From Thiohalobacter thiocyanaticus (GTDB lineage: Bacteria > Pseudomonadota > Gammaproteobacteria > Thiohalobacterales > Thiohalobacteraceae): a stretch of DNA of 64,000 bases. The translations under genes were made by a program, and so were the position numbers. The stretch spans positions 682,001 to 746,000 of the forward strand of contig NZ_AP018052.1 of the NCBI RefSeq assembly GCF_002356355.1. The letters are read 5' to 3'. Numbering within the stretch: the stretch's first letter is position 1; every line of letters starts with the position of its first letter. This document shows, in pieces, positions 55,339 to 63,721 of the stretch. Below the pieces are notes generated by a model. The model saw nothing but the letters and a program-made list of their open reading frames with translations. It was not told where the DNA came from and made no database searches.

Positions 55339-57704
55339 AGGCCCTCAATCTCAAGCTGTTGCGCGACCTGTGGCACCTGCGCGGCCAGGTGCTGGCCATC
55401 GTGGCGGTGATCATGGGCGGCGTGGCCACCCTGGTGATGTCATTGTCGACCTATGATTCCCTGGTCGAGACCCGTGAACGCTTCTATGCCGAGTACCGGT
55501 TTGCCGAGGTGTTCGCCTACCTCGAGCGTGCCCCCGAGCCGGTGGCCGAGCGGCTGCGGGCCATCCCCGGGGTGGAGCGGCTGGAGACGCGGGTGGTGGC
55601 CGGCGCCCGGCTGGAGGTGGCCGGTTTCGACGATCCCATCACCGGCCGTATCCTGTCGCTGCCGGATGTGGGCGAGGCCGGGCTCAACCGGCTGCACATG
55701 AAGCGCGGCCGCCGGGTCGCACCCTACAGCAGCGACGAGGTGGTGCTGTCGGACACCTTCGCCGAGGCCCATGGGCTGTCCCCCGGCGACCGGGTCGCGG
55801 CCATCATCAACGGCAAGCGCCGCAGCCTGCAGGTGGTGGGGGTGGCGGTCTCGCCCGAGTACATCTATCAGATCGCGCCCGGCGCCATGTTCCCCGACTT
55901 CAAACGCTACGGTGTGCTGTGGATGGGGCGCACCGCCCTGGCCGCGGCCCACGACATGGACGGGGCCTTCAACAACCTCTCCCTGAGCCTGGCGCGCGGC
56001 GCGCGCGAACAGGCCGTGATCGACCGCCTGGATCAGCAACTCGCGCGCTACGGCGGCACCGGCGCCTATGGCCGCGCCGACCAGTTCTCCAACCGCTTCC
56101 TGTCCGAGGAGCTCAAGCAGCTGCAGACCACGGCGACCATCTTCCCCGCCATCTTCCTGGGTGTCGCCGCCTTCATGCTCAATGTCGTGATCAGCCGGCT
56201 GATCGCCCTGCAGCGCGAGCAGGTCGCCATCCTCAAGGCCTTCGGCTACTCGCACCTGGCCATTGCCTGGCACTTCGTCAAGCTGGTGCTGGTGGTGGTC
56301 GTCCTCGGCGTGGCCGCCGGTTCGGCGCTGGGGGCCTGGTTCGGCCAGGGGCTGGCCGGGGTGTATCAGGAGACCACCTTCCGCTTCCCCTATCTGCATT
56401 ACCGGCTGGAGCCGCCGGTGGTGCTGATCGCATTGGGGGTGAGCGCTCTGGCCGCAGTGAGCGGCAGCCTGGTCTCGGTGGCCCGCGCCGCGCGCCTGGC
56501 GCCGGCCACCGGCATGCAGGCGGAGATGCCCGCGGTCTACCGCGCCACCCTGTTGGAACGCCTGGGGCTGCAGCGCTGGTTCGGCGCGCCCACGCGCATG
56601 ATCCTGCGCCACATCGAGCGCCGGCCGTTGAAGTCGCTGCTGACCGTATTCGGCATTGCCTGTGCCGGCGGCCTGATGATGGTGGGCAACTATCAGAAGG
56701 ACGCCATCGACTTCATGGTGGACGTGCAGTTCCGCCAGGCCGCGCGCGAGGATCTGGCGGTGACCTTCATCGATCCCACCTCCGGGCGCGCCCTGCACGA
56801 ACTGCGGGCCCTGCCCGGGGTGGAATACGTCGAAGGCTTCCGCGATGTGCCGGTGGTGCTGCGCCATCGCAATTACGAATACCGCGCGAGCGTCTACGGC
56901 ATCGAGCCTGCGGGGCGGCTGCATCGCTCGCTGGACCGCAGCCTGGTGCCGGTGCGGGTGCCGCCGGAGGGGGTCGTGCTGACCGATCATCTGGCCAGCA
57001 ACATTCTGCATATCCAGCCGGGCGAACTGTTGACCCTCGAGGTGCTGGAGGGCCGGCGCCAGGTGCTGCAGGTGCCGGTGCTGGGCATCACCCGTCAGTT
57101 CCTGGGGGTGTCGGCCTACATGCAGCGCGAGGCCCTGAACCGACTGCTGCACGAAGGCAATGTGGTTTCCGGCGCCTACCTGGCCATCGAACCGGGGCGG
57201 GAGGCGGCGGTCCATGTCGCCCTGCACGAGCGTCCGCGCGTGCTCAGCATGGTGGCCAATGTGTCCGCCATCCAGAGTTTCTACGCCACCATCGGCGAGT
57301 TCGTCCTGTTCTACAACCTGGTGGCGACCCTGCTGGCGGGCTCGATCGGCTTCGGTGTGGTCTACAACAGCGCCCGCATCGCCCTGTCCGAGCGCGGGCG
57401 CGAACTGGCCAGCCTGCGGGTGCTGGGGTTCACGCGGGGCGAGATCGCCTACATCCTGCTCGGGGAACTGGCGCTGCTGGCGCTGGCGGCCATCCCGGTC
57501 GGCATGCTGGTCGGGATCGGGCTGATCGGTATCCTGGTGCAGGCGTTCGAGAATGACCTCTATCGATTGCCGCTGATTCTGACCTCGGCCAATTATGCCT
57601 TGGGCGCGACCCTGATTGTTGCCTCCACCCTGATCTCGGCCCTGTTCATCTGGCGGCGCCTGGGACGGCTGGATCTGGTCGCCGTCCTGAAGACCCGCGA
57701 ATAG
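55335..57704 (+). CDS. ABC transporter permease with two FtsX domains (DevC-like)
   Basis: 789 residues from a GTG that overlaps the ATPase stop. An N-terminal helix (~15-35), a periplasmic MacB-like domain, three helices (~270-395) with FtsX motif [20 protein letters not shown], a second periplasmic domain (~430-650) and three C-terminal helices with a second FtsX motif ([24 protein letters not shown]). It belongs to the type-VII (mechanotransmission) exporters. Confidence 0.92.
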   Translation: MKALNLKLLRDLWHLRGQVLAIVAVIMGGVATLVMSLSTYDSLVETRERFYAEYRFAEVFAYLERAPEPVAERLRAIPGVERLETRVVAGARLEVAGFDDPITGRILSLPDVGEAGLNRLHMKRGRRVAPYSSDEVVLSDTFAEAHGLSPGDRVAAIINGKRRSLQVVGVAVSPEYIYQIAPGAMFPDFKRYGVLWMGRTALAAAHDMDGAFNNLSLSLARGAREQAVIDRLDQQLARYGGTGAYGRADQFSNRFLSEELKQLQTTATIFPAIFLGVAAFMLNVVISRLIALQREQVAILKAFGYSHLAIAWHFVKLVLVVVVLGVAAGSALGAWFGQGLAGVYQETTFRFPYLHYRLEPPVVLIALGVSALAAVSGSLVSVARAARLAPATGMQAEMPAVYRATLLERLGLQRWFGAPTRMILRHIERRPLKSLLTVFGIACAGGLMMVGNYQKDAIDFMVDVQFRQAAREDLAVTFIDPTSGRALHELRALPGVEYVEGFRDVPVVLRHRNYEYRASVYGIEPAGRLHRSLDRSLVPVRVPPEGVVLTDHLASNILHIQPGELLTLEVLEGRRQVLQVPVLGITRQFLGVSAYMQREALNRLLHEGNVVSGAYLAIEPGREAAVHVALHERPRVLSMVANVSAIQSFYATIGEFVLFYNLVATLLAGSIGFGVVYNSARIALSERGRELASLRVLGFTRGEIAYILLGELALLALAAIPVGMLVGIGLIGILVQAFENDLYRLPLILTSANYALGATLIVASTLISALFIWRRLGRLDLVAVLKTRE

Positions 57705-57717
57705 TTCCGCGTGTAGA

Positions 57718-58911
57718 ATGCACAGCATCATGAAGTGGCGTGCACGTATCGGAATCCTGCTGACCGGCCTGGTGCTGGTCGCCGTCCTGGTGTGGGGTTT
57801 CCTGCCGCGGCCGGTGGCGGTGGAGCCGGCCGGCGTCAGCCGCGGGCCCCTGACGGTGACGGTGGAGGAGGAGGGGCGTACCCGGGTAAAGGAGCGCTAT
57901 CTGATCAGTGCCCCGGTCAGCGGCTACCTGCGCCGGATCGAGCTGGAGGCCGGCGATACGGTCAGCGCCGGCCAGCCGCTGGCGGAGATCGAGCCGCGCC
58001 GTTCCGATGCCCTGGACCCGCGCAGCCGGGCGCAGGCGCAGGCGCAGGTGCACGGCGCCGAGGCCGCCCTGGCCGCCGCGCGCGAGGAACTGCGCAGCGC
58101 CGCGGCCCAGGCCGCCCTGGCCGACAAGGCCCTGGCCCGGGCAGAGTCCCTGCATGAGGCCGGTGACATTTCCGACGACGCCCTGGACCGGGCCGAGGCC
58201 GAGGCGACTCGCAGCCGGGCCCTGCGCGAGGCCGCCGAGCATGCCGTCGAAGTGGCCCGCTTCGAACTGGAAACCGCGCGCGCCGTGCTCGCCTCGCATG
58301 GGACGACGGCGGACGGCGAACTGTTCAGCCTGCAGGCCCCGGCCGACGGCCGGGTGCTGAAGCTGCTGCGCGAAAGCGCCGGCCCGGTCCAGGCCGGCGC
58401 GCCGCTGCTCGAACTCGGCGACCCGGAGCAGCTGGAGGTGGTGGTGGAACTGCTCTCGACCCAGGCCGTCCAGGTCGCCCCCGGCACCCGGGTCAGGCTG
58501 GAGCGCTGGGGCGGGGACGCCGATCTGGAAGGTGTGGTCCGGGTGGTGGAGCCGGCCGGCTTCACCAAGATCTCGGCCCTGGGCGTGGAGGAGCAGCGGG
58601 TACTGGTGATCATCGATTTCAGCTCCCCCCCCGAGCAGTGGCGGCGGCTGGGCGATGCCTACCGGGTGGAGGCGCGCTTCCATGTCTGGGAGGGCGAGGA
58701 TGTGCTGCAGATCCCGGCCAGCGCCCTGTTCCGCCATGACGGCGGCTGGGGCGTGTTCCGTATCGTCGGCGGCCGGGCGCAACTCACCCCGGTCGAGGTC
58801 GGGCGCCGGGCCGGTCTGACCGCGCAGATCCTCTCCGGGCTGGCGCCCGGCGATCAGGTGGTCAGCCATCCCGACGATCAGATCAGTGACGGGGTGCGGG
58901 TGGAGTATTGA
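57718..58911 (+). CDS. HlyD/DevB-like periplasmic adaptor
   Basis: 397 residues; one helix (~8-27) anchors it, then barrel-sandwich (RTRVKERYLISAPVSGYLRRIEL, PADGRVLKLLRESAGPVQAGAPLLEL) and a long Ala/Arg/Glu coiled-coil hairpin (~95-195). Third gene of the ABC-permease-adaptor trio, 13 bp after the permease. The last part (GLAPGDQVVSHPDDQI) is duplicated in a pseudogene at 59519. Confidence 0.92.
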   Translation: MHSIMKWRARIGILLTGLVLVAVLVWGFLPRPVAVEPAGVSRGPLTVTVEEEGRTRVKERYLISAPVSGYLRRIELEAGDTVSAGQPLAEIEPRRSDALDPRSRAQAQAQVHGAEAALAAAREELRSAAAQAALADKALARAESLHEAGDISDDALDRAEAEATRSRALREAAEHAVEVARFELETARAVLASHGTTADGELFSLQAPADGRVLKLLRESAGPVQAGAPLLELGDPEQLEVVVELLSTQAVQVAPGTRVRLERWGGDADLEGVVRVVEPAGFTKISALGVEEQRVLVIIDFSSPPEQWRRLGDAYRVEARFHVWEGEDVLQIPASALFRHDGGWGVFRIVGGRAQLTPVEVGRRAGLTAQILSGLAPGDQVVSHPDDQISDGVRVEY

Positions 58912-58931
58912 GGCGCTGCGCTGCGCCCTTG

Positions 58932-59438
58932 TCACTCACCCGGCGGGGGTGACGGGAAGCGCGCGTAGGCCGTGGCCGGTTCCTGGTCCGGGGGGACGTA
59001 GGCCGGTGCCGGCTCGCCCGGCTCGCCCAGAGAGCGGATGTAGTGATACAGCGCCCGCAGGTCATCCTCTTCCATGATGTTGAGATTGAACCAGGGCATG
59101 GGCGGGCGCCGGCGCAGGGTCCGGGCATCCCGGATCCATTCCTCCTCGCTCAGGTTCTGCAGGTACAGGCGCAGATTGGAGCCGTAGGTGGTGCCCCAGG
59201 GGCCGCGCCAGCCGAAGTTGTCGCCGGTCAGCCACAGCGTTTCCGGCACCTGCCCGCCCGACATGAAGTAGCCGGGCGTGTGGCAGTCGTTGCAGCTGGC
59301 AACCTGGGCCAGATAGCGCCCGCGCTGGATGAGATCGTCGGGATCGCGTTCCTGGGCCCGGCCGGCAAGCGGAAGGGCCAGGCCGGCGGCCAGGGTGAAC
59401 AGGCCTGCAGCCGTGCAGGCACGCTTCAGGGTTTTCAT
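58932..59438 (-). CDS. Cytochrome c family protein
   Basis: 168 residues, signal peptide (ACTAAGLFTLAAGLALPLAGRAQ). One heme site: CNDCH (Cys49, Cys52, His53), axial Met114 in RRPPMPWFN. SGGQVPETLWLTGDN and WGTTYGSNLRLYL resemble cytochromes associated with alcohol/aldehyde dehydrogenase complexes or gene pairs. No dehydrogenase is adjacent. It lies between the HlyD-adaptor gene and a fragment of a related adaptor. Confidence 0.9.
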   Translation of the reverse strand: MKTLKRACTAAGLFTLAAGLALPLAGRAQERDPDDLIQRGRYLAQVASCNDCHTPGYFMSGGQVPETLWLTGDNFGWRGPWGTTYGSNLRLYLQNLSEEEWIRDARTLRRRPPMPWFNLNIMEEDDLRALYHYIRSLGEPGEPAPAYVPPDQEPATAYARFPSPPPGE

Positions 59439-59518
59439 TGGTATACCTCGCTACAGGAAGGATCGGGCCGGGCGCCGCAGGTTGGCGGGCGGGCCGAAGC
59501 GAAGTATAGACCAGCCGG

Positions 59519-59630
59519 GGGCGGCCGGCGGGCAGGCCTGAGCGGGCAGAGCCTGTCCGGGCTCGAGCCGGGCGGGCAGGTGATCAGCCATCCCGACGAC
59601 CGGACCCGCGACGGGGTGCGGGTGGAATAC
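59519..59630 (+). pseudogene. Remnant 3' end of an HlyD-type adaptor gene
   Basis: In one plus-strand frame the fragment reads LSGQSLSGLEPGGQVISHPD-DRTRDGVRVEY, paralleling the last residues of the adaptor at 57718 (LTAQILSGLAPGDQVVSHPD-DQISDGVRVEY). Nucleotide identity is high but clearly not total. No start or upstream domains are present, and the normal stop is replaced by repeat sequence. It is the tail of a lost paralogue or a partial duplication. Confidence 0.75.
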
Positions 59631-59633
59631 AGG

Positions 59634-59714
59634 CAGGATGGGTGGAGGCCGATGCGCCGTAACCCATCTTGTACCACCGCAACGATGGGTTGCGCTGCGC
59701 TTCACCCATCCTAC
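59634..59714. repeat. Inverted repeat AGGATGGGTGGA / TCACCCATCCTAC family, second copy
   Basis: Same family as 42807-42886: AGGATGGGTGGAGGCC, CCGTAACCCATC, CAACGATGGGTTGCGC, then CACCCATCCTAC. It abuts the end of the adaptor pseudogene, close to where its stop codon should be. Confidence 0.85.
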
Positions 59715-59752
59715 CGGCTCTGCAGACCGGATTCGCTATTCCGTCCGTCACC

Positions 59753-59761
59753 TGTTATAGT
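59753..59761 (+). promoter_or_regulatory. Predicted extended -10 promoter for rhlE
   Basis: TGTTATAGT is an extended -10 element (TGn-TATAGT). A weak -35 (TTCGCT) lies about 18 bp upstream. Transcription is predicted to start near 59768, giving a leader of about 216 nt. Confidence 0.45.
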
Positions 59762-59767
59762 GCGCGC

Positions 59768-59983
59768 ACCTTGCAGGAAAACCGCAAGGTCGAGTTCGTT
59801 TCCAACCTTCCTCCGTGCTTGTCACTGGTTTCCGGGTTTGCAACGAATCCTCCGCGTCCGGGCCCCGAGGGCCGCGGCGCGACCGGAACCAGTCGATTAT
59901 CCGTCATGTAATCCTGCGCATCCGCGCGGTTCTGTTATGAAAATCGTCAATCTGCCAGTGACGGGCGGATGAGGTGTCGTATT
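59768..59983 (+). other. Structured 5' leader of rhlE, with possible leader peptide
   Basis: ACTGGTTTCCGG (59826) and CCGGAACCAGT (59883) can pair, enclosing a GGCCC/GGGCC hairpin. A mini-ORF, MKIVNLPVTGG (59937-59972), ends with TGA overlapping the upstream ATG at 59969. This suggests post-transcriptional control of the helicase, but is inferred from structure only. Confidence 0.4.
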
Positions 59984-61282
59984 GTGTCGTTTGACTCCCT
60001 GAACCTGAATTCCGAACTGCTGCGTGCCATCGAGGCCTGCGGCTTCACCGAACCTTCCGAGATCCAGCGCCAGGCCATCCCCGTGGCCCTGGCCGGCCGC
60101 GACCTGATGGCCTCGGCCCAGACCGGCACCGGCAAGACGGCCGCCTTCGTGCTGCCGGTGCTGCAGCGCCTGGCCACGCCGGCCCGGAGCCGCGGCCACG
60201 GCCCGCGCGTGCTGGTGCTGACCCCGACCCGCGAACTGGCCGGCCAGGTGGAGGCCAACATCCGTGAGCTTGGCCGTTTCAGCCGCATCGTCTCCGGCAG
60301 CGTGGTCGGCGGTGTGCCCTATCCGCCGCAGATGCGCCTGCTGGGCAAACCGCTGGATCTGCTGGTCGCCACGCCGGGCCGGCTGATGGACCACATGGAG
60401 CGCGGCCGGGTGGATTTCTCCCGCCTGGAGGTGCTGATCCTGGACGAGGCCGACCGCATGCTGGACATGGGCTTTGTGGATGCGGTCAACCAGATCGCCG
60501 CGGCCACCCCGGCCAGCCGCCAGACCCTGCTGTTCTCCGCCACCCTGGAAGGCCGCATCCTGGAGATTGCCCGGCGGCTTCTCAAGGACCCGGCGCGCAT
60601 CGCCCTGGCGGCCAACACCGAGCGTCACGCCTCGATCGAGCAGCAGGCGCACCAGGCCGATGACATCGGCCACAAGCACAAGCTGCTCACTCACCTGCTC
60701 AGTGACCAGTCGCTGTCGCAGGCGGTGATCTTCACCGCCACCAAGCGCGGTGCGGACAAGCTGGCGACCAAACTCCAGGACCAGGGTCATCAGAGCGCGG
60801 CCCTGCACGGCGACATGAACCAGGGCAAGCGCAAGCGCACCGTGGAGCAGATGCGCCGCGGCAAGGTGCGGGTACTGGTGGCCACCGACGTGGCCGCCCG
60901 CGGCCTGGACATCCGGGGTATCAGCCACGTGATCAACTTCGACCTGCCCATGGTGGCCGAGGACTATATCCACCGCATCGGCCGCACCGGCCGCGGCGGG
61001 GCCACCGGCACGGCCATTTCGCTGATCGGTCCCGACGACCGGCGCAACCTGGCCGGCATCGAGCGTCTGCTGGGCGAGCGGCTGCCGCGCATCGTGGTGC
61101 CCGGCCTGGAACCGCAGAAACCGGCGCCGCGTGGCGATGATCGCCGCCCGGCCGGCAAGCGCAAGTTCAAGGGCGGCGGCCGCGATCACCGGGCCGGCAA
61201 ACCCGGTGCCGGGCGCAGCGGGAATGGCGGGCGGCCGAGCATCCGCCACAAGGGCCGTGCCAGCACTGCCAGTCCGCGTTGA
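59984..61282 (+). CDS. rhlE: DEAD-box ATP-dependent RNA helicase RhlE-like
   Basis: 432 residues from GTG 59984 (MSFDSLNLNSELL, GAGGTG upstream), as in the family; an in-frame ATG at 59969 would give 437. Q motif EIQRQAIPVA, motif I AQTGTGKT, Ia PTRELA, II DEAD (ILDEADRMLDMGF), III SAT (LLFSATLEG), VI HRIGRTGRGG. A basic Gly/Arg-rich tail (~380-432) binds RNA. It remodels RNA in ribosome assembly and at low temperature. Confidence 0.95.
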   Translation: MSFDSLNLNSELLRAIEACGFTEPSEIQRQAIPVALAGRDLMASAQTGTGKTAAFVLPVLQRLATPARSRGHGPRVLVLTPTRELAGQVEANIRELGRFSRIVSGSVVGGVPYPPQMRLLGKPLDLLVATPGRLMDHMERGRVDFSRLEVLILDEADRMLDMGFVDAVNQIAAATPASRQTLLFSATLEGRILEIARRLLKDPARIALAANTERHASIEQQAHQADDIGHKHKLLTHLLSDQSLSQAVIFTATKRGADKLATKLQDQGHQSAALHGDMNQGKRKRTVEQMRRGKVRVLVATDVAARGLDIRGISHVINFDLPMVAEDYIHRIGRTGRGGATGTAISLIGPDDRRNLAGIERLLGERLPRIVVPGLEPQKPAPRGDDRRPAGKRKFKGGGRDHRAGKPGAGRSGNGGRPSIRHKGRASTASPR

Positions 61283-61308
61283 TCTGAACCTGCGGTCTGA
61301 CGTATAAG

Positions 61309-61346
61309 CGGCCGGTAACGCCTGAGCGTTACCGGCCGTTTTTTTT
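61309..61346 (+). terminator. Rho-independent terminator of rhlE
   Basis: 12-bp perfect stem CGGCCGGTAACG / CGTTACCGGCCG with loop CCTGAG, followed by eight T, about 27 bp after the stop. Confidence 0.95.
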
Positions 61347-61416
61347 AGGTTCTTCGCAGATTTGCAGGGTTGCTCAAGAGTCGCAGCAGCCCCCACAGGC
61401 AAACCAAGCCAGCATC

Positions 61417-61487
61417 CGTCATTGCGGCGCAGGCCGCAATCCAGAGGCCGCCGAGGTATCTGGATCCCGGCCTTCGCCGGGATGACG
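61417..61487. repeat. Dispersed palindromic repeat, CGTCATT family (diverged copy)
   Basis: Begins CGTCATTGCGGCGCAGG and ends CTTCGCCGGGATGACG, with GAGGCCGCCGAGGTATCTGG between. The two arms have diverged from the 47755 copy. The gene-free stretch 61283-61592 holds the terminator, this repeat and an inverted GCGCCAT/ATGGCGC; nothing else is seen. Confidence 0.8.
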
Positions 61488-61592
61488 GCTCTGGGTTACC
61501 GGTCTGCCGGCTGGGCTGGTTCGCTTGCCTTTCCCCGGAAATGCGCCATGAACCTTTTTTATGGCGCGGGACAAGGTCCCGGCCGGTCGGGA

Positions 61593-63527
61593 TCAGTAGA
61601 CCTCGTGCGCCGTGTTGTGGACGTTGAACTTCCCGGTCGGCGTGGTCAGGCCCTCAATGCGGTCGATCTCGGTCAGGGTCTGGCTGTCCAGGATGACGGT
61701 GGCGCCATCCTGTGCCCAGTCAGAGACCCATACCTCGGAACCGTCCTGATTGAACTCGAAGTGCACCGCCCGGCCCTGCGTGGCGACATCGAAGCAGCGG
61801 TCGATCACGGCGTCGGCCTTGGAGTAGGCGCAGACCTGGCGATGCGAACTGCCGTCCGAGCTCAGGGTCATGTCGATCAGCACCCAGGGCGTGTTCGGGT
61901 GGGTCTTGACGAACAACGAGCCGGCCGAGGGCAGTTCGATCTTGCGCACCACCTGCCAGGCGTATTCCGGGTGTGCCTGGGGATCGGCGCCGTAGATCGC
62001 CAGGGTGTTCTCGCCGATGTGCGGTGTGGCATTGACCCAGCCGTACACCGGATCCTCCCAGTTGGCGCCGCGGCCCGGATGCGGCGTAGCACCGGTGGTG
62101 AAGCTGGCGGCCAGGGCGCGCTCACTGACGTCCACGACCACCATTTTGTCACTGGCATTGGCGGCGACCATGAAATAGCGTCCGCTATGATCCCAGCCCC
62201 CGTCATGCAGGAAGCGCTCAGTGGCGATCGAGGCTACCAGCGGGAAGTCCGGCTGCGAGTAGTCCACAATGCCGACGTAGCCGCTTTCCTTCAGCGAGAT
62301 CACCCAGGTGGGCTCGAAGGGCGAGGCGACGATGGAGGCCACGCGGTTCTCCGGCAGGGTGTCGCCGTCGATGCTGGTCATCGGCAGGTCCACCCGCGCC
62401 AGCGGTTCCAGGGTCAGGCCGTCGAAGGTGACGTACTGGGGCGGCCAGTAGCAGCCCTCGATCAGGTACTGTTCCTCGTAGCCGGTGAACTTGCTGCCGT
62501 CCACGCTGCGGGCGTCGTGGCAACCCTTCACCGTGGCGACCACGGCCGGCTCGCTGCTCCACAGGTCGATCAGCGAAACCAGGCCGTCGCGGCCGATCGC
62601 GTAGTAGTAACGTCCGGAGGACGAGGAACGCAGGATGTGCACGGCGAAGCCGACGTCCAGACGCGCCACCTCCTCGTGGCTGTCGCCGTCGAAGATCGCA
62701 ATCTGTCCCGCATCCCGCAGTACCACGCCGAAGAAGTTTTCCCAGTTGCGTTCATGCTCCGGTTCGGTGGGCCGGTCGGCGACCGGTACGCTGAGATTCC
62801 AGCTGGCCTGAATGTCTTCCATCGGCAGGGCCGGCGGCTCGGGCGGGGGTTGCTGCAGGTAGGCGGCGAGCAGGGTGATGTCCTCTTCGGTGAGCAGGCC
62901 GCTGTCACCGAAATCGGGCATGCCGCCCGCGCTGCCGTAGCGCATCAGCGCGCCGAGCCCGTCCGTGCCGATCCACTCGGAGCGCGTCACGCCGATATCC
63001 GGTCCGGTGGCGCCGGTGCGATACAGGCCGTGGCAGCCGGCGCAGCGATCGAAGTAGGTATTCATGGCGTGGCTGAACTCGCCCTCGCTCAGTTCCGCCG
63101 GCGCGGTATGTTCCAGCGGGCCGAGTACGTCCTGGGCGGTGAAGAATGCCAGCAGGTCGTCTATCTGCGATTGCGTCAGTTCGAAATCCGGCATCACGTA
63201 ACCCCACTCCTGCAACAATCGACGGCCATAGCCGGTATAGGTCGTGGCCCATTCGGGGTCGGTGAGAAACCGGCTGGTCCAGCCGTCGTTCAGTTTGCGC
63301 TCGGCAAGATCGGGGCCGAAATGATCGCCATGACCAAAAGTGTGACAGCCGCTGCAGCTGTGGCGGAACAGCGCCTCGCCCGCCGTCGGGTCGCCCCTGT
63401 CGTCGCCGGCGCCGCCGGGTCCGGGGCCGGGGCCGCGGCCGGCTTCGGCGATGCCCAGCGACAATGACAGGCCGAGCAGTAAGGGGATGCTTGCTGTGCG
63501 GGGTGTTAGTTGTCTGTGCTTCATCAT
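61593..63527 (-). CDS. nirS: Cytochrome cd1 nitrite reductase-like protein with an extra N-terminal c domain
   Basis: 644 residues from tandem ATG 63527/63524 with signal peptide (PLLLGLSLSLGIAEA). Two c-type domains precede the d1 propeller: CSGCH (58-62; Met112) and CAGCH (162-166; Met203). The d1 domain keeps the proximal-type His297 (GFAVHILR) and both distal pocket histidines of NirS, His441 (FLHDGGWD) and His483 (TPHPGRGANW), spaced 42 residues as in Pseudomonas NirS. The end (PTGKFNVHNTAHEVY) is NirS-like. It should reduce nitrite to NO in the periplasm using heme d1. Canonical NirS has one c domain. No d1-biosynthesis genes (nirF, D/L/G/H, J) are in the window. Confidence 0.88.
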   Translation of the reverse strand: MMKHRQLTPRTASIPLLLGLSLSLGIAEAGRGPGPGPGGAGDDRGDPTAGEALFRHSCSGCHTFGHGDHFGPDLAERKLNDGWTSRFLTDPEWATTYTGYGRRLLQEWGYVMPDFELTQSQIDDLLAFFTAQDVLGPLEHTAPAELSEGEFSHAMNTYFDRCAGCHGLYRTGATGPDIGVTRSEWIGTDGLGALMRYGSAGGMPDFGDSGLLTEEDITLLAAYLQQPPPEPPALPMEDIQASWNLSVPVADRPTEPEHERNWENFFGVVLRDAGQIAIFDGDSHEEVARLDVGFAVHILRSSSSGRYYYAIGRDGLVSLIDLWSSEPAVVATVKGCHDARSVDGSKFTGYEEQYLIEGCYWPPQYVTFDGLTLEPLARVDLPMTSIDGDTLPENRVASIVASPFEPTWVISLKESGYVGIVDYSQPDFPLVASIATERFLHDGGWDHSGRYFMVAANASDKMVVVDVSERALAASFTTGATPHPGRGANWEDPVYGWVNATPHIGENTLAIYGADPQAHPEYAWQVVRKIELPSAGSLFVKTHPNTPWVLIDMTLSSDGSSHRQVCAYSKADAVIDRCFDVATQGRAVHFEFNQDGSEVWVSDWAQDGATVILDSQTLTEIDRIEGLTTPTGKFNVHNTAHEVY

Positions 63528-63705
63528 CCTTCCAACCTCCTGGGGTGTGTACAACAAGGCGCGGGAGGAAGGCGTCAGGGCCTGTTGCTGTCCTGCATTG
63601 ATGCATGTGCGCTGCCCGGGTCCGTGCGCCTGTACGAAAGCGATGGCTGCGAGTGCATCGACGTCTTCCCTGCCGGCCATTAGGAGACGATGGAATGAGG
63701 CTCAC

Positions 63706-63721
63706 TTTGACCAAGGTCAAA
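63706..63721 (-). promoter_or_regulatory. FNR/DNR-type box for the cd1 gene
   Basis: TTTGACC-AA-GGTCAAA has perfect 7-bp arms (core TTGAC-N4-GTCAA). If a -10 CCTAAT at 63684-63679 is used, the transcription start is near 63672 and the box centre is at -41.5, the class-II activator position. Anaerobic or NO-dependent activation of the nitrite reductase is inferred. The leader would be about 144 nt. Confidence 0.65.
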
